From Pleurocapsa sp. CCALA 161 (GTDB lineage: Bacteria > Cyanobacteriota > Cyanobacteriia > Cyanobacteriales > Xenococcaceae): 51,183 nt of DNA. The stretch spans positions 6,738 to 57,920 of the forward strand of contig NZ_PVWF01000017.1 in the NCBI RefSeq assembly GCF_003003995.1. The letters run 5' to 3'. The notes under the pieces are model-generated. The model searched no databases and had not been told where the DNA came from. It saw nothing but the letters and a program-made list of their open reading frames with translations. Below are positions 47,125 through 51,183 of the stretch, piece by piece. Position 1 is the first letter of the stretch. Every line of letters starts with the position of its first letter. The position numbers were made by a program, and so were the translations under genes.

Positions 47125-47162
47125 GCTCTAAGCTCTAAGCTCTAAGCTCTAAGCTCTAAGCT
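47125..47162. repeat. heptanucleotide tandem repeat (GCTCTAA) x5.4
   Basis: Five perfect GCTCTAA units plus GCT. A short tandemly repeated repetitive (STRR) sequence of the kind known in cyanobacteria. The related heptamer AGCTTAG is at 32284-32311. It lies in the amylosucrase-uspA spacer. Confidence 0.95.
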
Positions 47163-47247
47163 TTTTAAGAAAATAGTCTATTTCGATAGGAACAAAAAAA
47201 TGCTCAACAGCATTACAATTAACCAACGCCCTATTTTAAAGAAAAGT

Positions 47248-47733
47248 CTAATTAGTATCAGCAGTTTTTAGGACAATAAAAACCGAACAGGGAGCATGAT
47301 GGGTTACATAGTTGCTAACGCTACCCAGAAACATCTCTTTAATACCTGTTAAACCCCTGCTACCAACCACGATTAGATCTGCCGACCATGTTTGAGCTAA
47401 GTTACAAATAGTTTCCCCCCGATCGCCTAAAGTTTGGGTAAATTCGGCGTTAACTCCTGCTGCTGTTGCTTCTTTAACAAGCGATCGCATTACTTTTAGC
47501 CTCTGTTGCTGTTGCCGTTCGAGTTCTTGCCAGTGTTGATCGTAAGCTTCTAAAATAGATGAGTCTAAGGGATTGCCTTCTCGTTTTAGGTCAATAGACG
47601 AACTTGAATCGTCGTTTTCTTGATCCGACAAAACGTGCAGCAGCATCAAGCTTGCGCCAGTGGTTTTTGCCAAATATACAGCAGTTTCAAAAACATCTTT
47701 GCTTGCGGTTGAACGGTCTATTGCCACGATCAT
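47248..47733 (-). CDS. universal stress protein, UspA family, altered N-terminus
   Basis: It has 161 residues: MIVAIDRSTASKDVFETAV, then a variable insert (DSSSSIDLKREGNPL), and the ATP loop GSRGLTGIKEMFLGSVSNYV. Very similar to the protein at 50377, which begins MFNKILVAIDRS; here the first residues are missing and replaced upstream by tandem heptamers. The first 17 coding bases are part of a 56-bp inverted repeat copied at 49522-49577. Confidence 0.88.
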   Translation of the reverse strand: MIVAIDRSTASKDVFETAVYLAKTTGASLMLLHVLSDQENDDSSSSIDLKREGNPLDSSILEAYDQHWQELERQQQQRLKVMRSLVKEATAAGVNAEFTQTLGDRGETICNLAQTWSADLIVVGSRGLTGIKEMFLGSVSNYVTHHAPCSVFIVLKTADTN

Positions 47734-47772
47734 TCATTGAACATTGAACATTGAACATTGAACAGTGAACAT
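47717..47772. repeat. 56-bp perfect inverted repeat, left copy, with heptamers
   Basis: It includes the start of the uspA gene and four ATTGAAC units plus one variant. The perfect inverted partner is at 49522-49577. Together they bracket 1.75 kb carrying the oxidoreductase and dps genes. Confidence 0.95.
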
Positions 47773-47873
47773 GAAGAACTGTTGCGCGCACAGTTAACCT
47801 CTCTTGGTTATTGTTACTGTATTTATTCTTAATGCAAATTCTTGTATGATTGCCTAACTTTAATTGTCTAGTA

Positions 47874-48878
47874 CTATTCCAACTTCACCACCATCTTGCC
47901 AATATTTTTGCCTTCAAACAGACCAAGGAATGCGCTAACAGCTCGATCGATCCCAGTTACCAACGTTTCTTTGCTTTTTAGTTGACCCGCTTGGAAATAA
48001 CCGCCTACTTCCCGTTCAAATTCATCTTGGCGATCGAGCCAATCGCTAACAATCAAACCTTTCATCGTTAATCGTTTGGTAGTCATATTAAAAAGATTGT
48101 GCGGTGCAGATGGGGGCTTCGTTGCGTTGTAACCTGAAATACTGCCACAGGCGATAATTCGACCATGTACCCGTAGAACTGAGAGGGCTGCTTCAAGCAT
48201 CTCGCCACCTACATTATCGAAATAGACATCAATTCCATCTGGAGCAGCTAGTTCTAGCTGTTCGAGGACAGAATCACTTTTGTAATTAAAAGCTTTATCA
48301 AATCCACATTCTTCCTGAAGAAATTTAATTTTTTCTGACGAACCAGCAGTTCCGATAACTCGACATCCTCGTATTTTTGCTAGTTGCCCAGCTACACTTC
48401 CTACCGCACCAGCCGCCCCCGAAATGAAAACTATGTCGCCCGCCTTGACCTCGACCAAGTTTAATCCTGCCCAAGCGGTCATGCCAGTCATACCCAAAGC
48501 ACCGAGGTAAATTGAAAGTGGTTGAATTTTGCGCTCGACCTGATGCAAATCCTGCGGTGCAGCGATGAAGTATTCTCGCCAACCAAAGTTAGATGTAACG
48601 ATATCACCGGGTTGGAAATTGGGCGATCGCGATTCGATCACTTCGCCTACTGCTCCACCTTCTAGGGGTTTGTCTAACTCAAACGGTGGAACATAGGACT
48701 TTCTATCGGTCATACGACCGCGCATATATGGATCGACTGACATATAGAGGTTCCGCACCAGCACTTGCTGATTTTGTAGCGACTCTAGTTCGGTTTGAAC
48801 CAGAGCAAAGTTATCTTCCGTGGGTATTCCCTTGGGACGGGATATCAACTGAATTTCCTGACTTTTAATAGCTGTCAT
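47874..48878 (-). CDS. zinc-independent NADP-dependent oxidoreductase (MDR superfamily)
   Basis: It has 334 residues of the leukotriene B4 dehydrogenase / curcumin reductase (YncB-like) type that reduces alkenals and enones. SVDPYMRGRMTD near residue 45 and the NADP loop ISGAAGAVGSVAGQLAKIRG are diagnostic; no zinc Cys. Suits detoxification of lipid-peroxidation aldehydes. It lies 24 bp after dps on the same strand, probably co-transcribed, and inside the 56-bp inverted repeats. Confidence 0.9.
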   Translation of the reverse strand: MTAIKSQEIQLISRPKGIPTEDNFALVQTELESLQNQQVLVRNLYMSVDPYMRGRMTDRKSYVPPFELDKPLEGGAVGEVIESRSPNFQPGDIVTSNFGWREYFIAAPQDLHQVERKIQPLSIYLGALGMTGMTAWAGLNLVEVKAGDIVFISGAAGAVGSVAGQLAKIRGCRVIGTAGSSEKIKFLQEECGFDKAFNYKSDSVLEQLELAAPDGIDVYFDNVGGEMLEAALSVLRVHGRIIACGSISGYNATKPPSAPHNLFNMTTKRLTMKGLIVSDWLDRQDEFEREVGGYFQAGQLKSKETLVTGIDRAVSAFLGLFEGKNIGKMVVKLE

Positions 48879-48902
48879 CTTTTTCTCTCGAATAAATTAA
48901 AT

Positions 48903-49403
48903 TTAAACCAAATGCGCTTCTAAGAACCAAAGACGTAGATCGATCGTCCGCGAAATCTCGGTATACAAATCGGCTGTATCGGCATCGCCCATTTCATCAG
49001 TAGTATCGATCGCCTCACGCAGGTGTTTACCATAGACTGCATAGCGATCGGCTAGAGCCGTAACGTGTTCGACCCCGCTAATAGCATCAAGGGGATATTC
49101 GGGCAAAATTGACTTGGAAGCAGCAATTCGTGCCGTTCCCATAGCCTTACCTGCCAAAGCCGTCACTCTTTCTGCCACCATATCGGTGTATTCTTCTAGC
49201 TCCGCAGCCATTTCATCAAACAGTTCGTGTAGCTGATAAAAATTCATACCTCTAACGTTCCAGTGTGCTTGTTTAGTTTGGGTTTTTAGATCCAAAGTAG
49301 CAGCAAGAGTTTGATTTAATAGTCCAGTAACTTCAAGACGACAGTCTTTAGGTAGATCGATTCTACTAGGATAGAGTTGCGTTTTGTTAATTGTAGAAAC
49401 CAT
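48903..49403 (-). CDS. dps: Dps family DNA-protecting ferritin-like protein
   Basis: It stores iron by oxidation with peroxide and protects DNA as a 12-mer. It has 166 residues with the ferroxidase signature KQAHWNVRGMNFYQLHELFD and EMAAELEEYTD. N-terminal tail short (MVSTINKTQLYPSR). First gene of a probable pair with the oxidoreductase; both lie between the inverted repeats. Confidence 0.93.
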   Translation of the reverse strand: MVSTINKTQLYPSRIDLPKDCRLEVTGLLNQTLAATLDLKTQTKQAHWNVRGMNFYQLHELFDEMAAELEEYTDMVAERVTALAGKAMGTARIAASKSILPEYPLDAISGVEHVTALADRYAVYGKHLREAIDTTDEMGDADTADLYTEISRTIDLRLWFLEAHLV

Positions 49404-49521
49404 ATGTTTAATTCTCCTTTGTATTTATTTGATTTAAACTTCAATATCGATTGATTAGATAAAAGCAATATCCAAGAACGTCACTTCATTCATCATTCAC
49501 CATTTATCAGTTGGCTGTTTA

Positions 49522-49577
49522 ATGTTCACTGTTCAATGTTCAATGTTCAATGTTCAATGAATGATCGTGGCAATAGA
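49522..49577. repeat. 56-bp perfect inverted repeat, right copy
   Basis: Exact reverse complement of 47717-47772: heptamers GTTCAAT x4 followed by 17 bases equal to the first codons of the uspA gene (ATGATCGTGGCAATAGA), after which the sequence leaves uspA. A copied uspA 5' end with no gene behind it. Confidence 0.95.
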
Positions 49578-49601
49578 TCTGCTTTATTCTCCTCAATTTC
49601 T

Positions 49602-50327
49602 TTAAGCTAATGTGCGAGAATTCTCCTCAACTAAATGCTGGAAATTATCACGCCACTCATCAAATTTGGTGACATAGTTGTATCCGCAAACAGTATCAAG
49701 CGATTGCTCGGAAATAATTTCTAGTATCCGTGATGCACGTTTACGTGTCTCGTCTTGCGGTCCAAAAGGGTTAAACCGCATCTTAGAACCTGGAGGAAAG
49801 GCATAGTCGCAAATAAACAACACCTTGCCATAGATGTACGAGGTAAAACCTGGCGTATGTCCGCCTATATGGAAAGCTTCAATGCCATGCTCGCTAAAGT
49901 CACCCTCAAACTCTCGATCGACTGGAAATTGTCTGGCAAGTGGATGTTCGGCATCAAAAGCGTGCAGATAAACTTTCGCATCCCAGGCTTCACGATACTG
50001 GTTGGATGCACCCATAAAATCCTTGTGGGTGAAGTAGATCGATTCTACTGGTTTTAAGTCGGGATCGAATACTGATGGACAATCAATCCAAACAGCAGCA
50101 TCATCTGTTTCAATACGATAAGCAGCGTGTTCTAAACCAAGACGAGGCACTGATAGCAACTGCGTAACGTAGTCATTTACACGATACGATGTTACGCGAT
50201 AGATCTGCTGTGCCTCATCCCAAGGTACAAACTCATTATGGTTTGCTCCGCAAAACGGACAAACATCAGGTATATCGCCAATCATGTTATAGCCACAAAC
50301 AATGCAAATAGATTGATTATGATTCAT
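49602..50327 (-). CDS. rubredoxin-like plus metallo-beta-lactamase-fold protein
   Basis: It has 241 residues. About 1-35 is a rubredoxin-type knuckle pair (CIVCGYNMIG, DVCPFCGANH). About 50-235 has the metallo-beta-lactamase fold as in flavodiiron proteins, but the HxHxDH motif reads FTHKDFMG, and the terminal His is missing (VCGYNYVTK). GGHTPG and the CDYAF Asp remain. The di-metal site is thus incomplete. No flavodoxin domain. A redox or sensor role is possible; catalysis is doubtful. Confidence 0.8.
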   Translation of the reverse strand: MNHNQSICIVCGYNMIGDIPDVCPFCGANHNEFVPWDEAQQIYRVTSYRVNDYVTQLLSVPRLGLEHAAYRIETDDAAVWIDCPSVFDPDLKPVESIYFTHKDFMGASNQYREAWDAKVYLHAFDAEHPLARQFPVDREFEGDFSEHGIEAFHIGGHTPGFTSYIYGKVLFICDYAFPPGSKMRFNPFGPQDETRKRASRILEIISEQSLDTVCGYNYVTKFDEWRDNFQHLVEENSRTLA

Positions 50328-50376
50328 TTCCTATTTCTCCGAAAAGATTGGGTTCTTTGTTGTTTAAAAGACTTAG

Positions 50377-51015
50377 TTAAGATTTTGCTGAGGATTGGGG
50401 TTCTTTTTCCAAGTAAGAACTTGATTTAGCTACAAATTCATGTTTTCTAAAAGTTAGTTTTTCAGAAGTAGAAGAAGTTAATTCTCGTTGCTTGCCCTGA
50501 AACGATTGAGAATCATAATTGACCGAGACAGAGGTGTTGGCAGTTTTTAGCACAATTAAAACCGAACAGGGGGCATGATGAGTTACATAATTACTAACGC
50601 TACCCAAAAACATCTCTTTAATACCAGACAAGCCTCTGGTACCGACCAAGATCAAATCTGCCGACCATGCTTGGGCTATATCGCAAATATCACGTCCAGG
50701 ATTGCCACAAAATTGGGTAAATTCAGCATTGACTCCTGCTGTTGTTGCTTCTCGAACGAGCGATCGCAAAAATTCTACTCCTTCTGCTTCATATTTATGC
50801 CACTGTTCTTCATACGCTTTGAGAAGTGATTCGCTCATTACATTGTATCTGATACCAGAGTAGACAAATAGAGTTGGATCTTGTTTTTCTTCATTCGCTA
50901 AAACGTGCAGCAGCATCAAGCTTGCTCCAGTTGTTTTTGCCAGAGATACAGCAGTTTCAAAAACATCCCTGCTTGCGGTTGAACGATCTATTGCTACCAA
51001 AATTTTATTGAACAT
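50377..51015 (-). CDS. universal stress protein, UspA family, with C-terminal tail
   Basis: It has 212 residues: MFNKILVAIDRSTASRDVF, an insert (TLFVYSGIRYNVMSE), ATP loop GTRGLSGIKEMFLGSVSNYV, then a 50-residue polar tail rich in Ser, Lys and Glu not found in the two paralogues. A perfect direct-repeat box lies 39 bp upstream, the closest of all. Confidence 0.9.
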   Translation of the reverse strand: MFNKILVAIDRSTASRDVFETAVSLAKTTGASLMLLHVLANEEKQDPTLFVYSGIRYNVMSESLLKAYEEQWHKYEAEGVEFLRSLVREATTAGVNAEFTQFCGNPGRDICDIAQAWSADLILVGTRGLSGIKEMFLGSVSNYVTHHAPCSVLIVLKTANTSVSVNYDSQSFQGKQRELTSSTSEKLTFRKHEFVAKSSSYLEKEPQSSAKS

Positions 51016-51053
51016 CTTAATTACCTCGCTTAAATATATATATAGGAAAGTAA

Positions 51054-51073
51054 TTTGAGGAACTTATGAGGAA
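51054..51073 (+). promoter_or_regulatory. TGAGGAA direct-repeat box, uspA promoter
   Basis: TTTGAGGAACTTATGAGGAA, identical to the boxes at 39344 and 44936. It starts 39 bp from the minus-strand uspA start, opposite strand, where it could overlap the promoter or leader. Confidence 0.7.
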
Positions 51074-51183
51074 AATTTTTCCTAGAAAAAATAGCGATCG
51101 CACATCATTCACTTACAATAAGCTTGCTAGAGTGAAGAAAGACCTCAAATTATGCTTAAAACTTAGATGAGACTTTTATTGGT

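Noticed and set aside
47248-51015. Three similar SVSNYVTHHAPCS blocks in the UspA genes as a possible recombination repeat
   Set aside because: This is protein-level conservation of the ATP loop and C-terminal strand; the DNA differs at many third positions.
1-51183. CRISPR arrays, tRNA or rRNA genes
   Set aside because: I looked for regularly spaced repeats and tRNA-like cloverleaf signatures and saw none; this is by eye and not a covariance-model search.

Overview
The window is from a cyanobacterium. The palindrome GCGATCGC (HIP1) recurs in genes and spacers on both strands. The gene content is typical of the group: a Rieske protein of cytochrome b6f, plastocyanin, DUF1830, DUF3124 and DUF4079 proteins, a fused TrpE-TrpG, and scytonemin genes. 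The species cannot be told from this stretch; a terrestrial or sheath-forming, UV-exposed lifestyle is inferred from scytonemin.

Left third (1-18167) is a scytonemin locus. On the minus strand lie trpEG, trpC, trpA, trpB and a frameshifted, window-truncated trpD, which supply tryptophan. Divergent from them on the plus strand are a 1070-residue acidic repeat protein, scyA, scyB, scyC, and a 1109-residue protein that fuses a ScyD-like beta-propeller to an SGNH-hydrolase-like domain and a C-terminal surface-type beta domain. ScyB oxidises tryptophan to indole-pyruvate, ScyA couples it to a hydroxyphenylpyruvate unit, and ScyC cyclises the product. The two large proteins bracketing scyABC share an N-terminal ETLNE motif, lack cysteine, contain NPF motifs and end in an acidic residue followed by mostly hydrophobic residues. 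They look like one secreted matrix module added to the pigment pathway. I see no separate scyE or scyF.

Mobile-element scar (about 18340-20310): a divergent IS200/IS605-type tnpA and truncated tnpB, then a broken IS630-type transposase and an unidentified remnant.

Stress and redox island (20321-51183): a cupin-globin fusion with a methyltransferase; HPP protein, ClC channel, Crp-family regulator and Ca2+-type P-ATPase; phosphoketolase, a divergent YrdC-like protein and lactate permease; a DUF4079 / deleted methyltransferase / rhodanese operon; petC, a 34-residue peptide resembling the D1 N-terminus, and a NifX-like protein; plastocyanin, an ETHE1-like persulfide dioxygenase, a Na+/H+-type antiporter, three UspA proteins, a secreted OB-fold-like protein, a [2Fe-2S] ferredoxin, amylosucrase, a quinone-reductase-like oxidoreductase, Dps and a rubredoxin-metallo-beta-lactamase protein.

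Much of this island appears tied together by a non-coding signal. Eight copies of a direct repeat close to TTTGAGGAACTTATGAGGAA (two TGAGGAA half-sites, 11 bp apart) lie in promoter regions, and in the assignments made here each is on the strand opposite the gene it precedes. Two further genes carry a related 19-bp element. This suggests one response regulator controlling a redox or low-oxygen regulon; the identity of the regulator is unknown to me.
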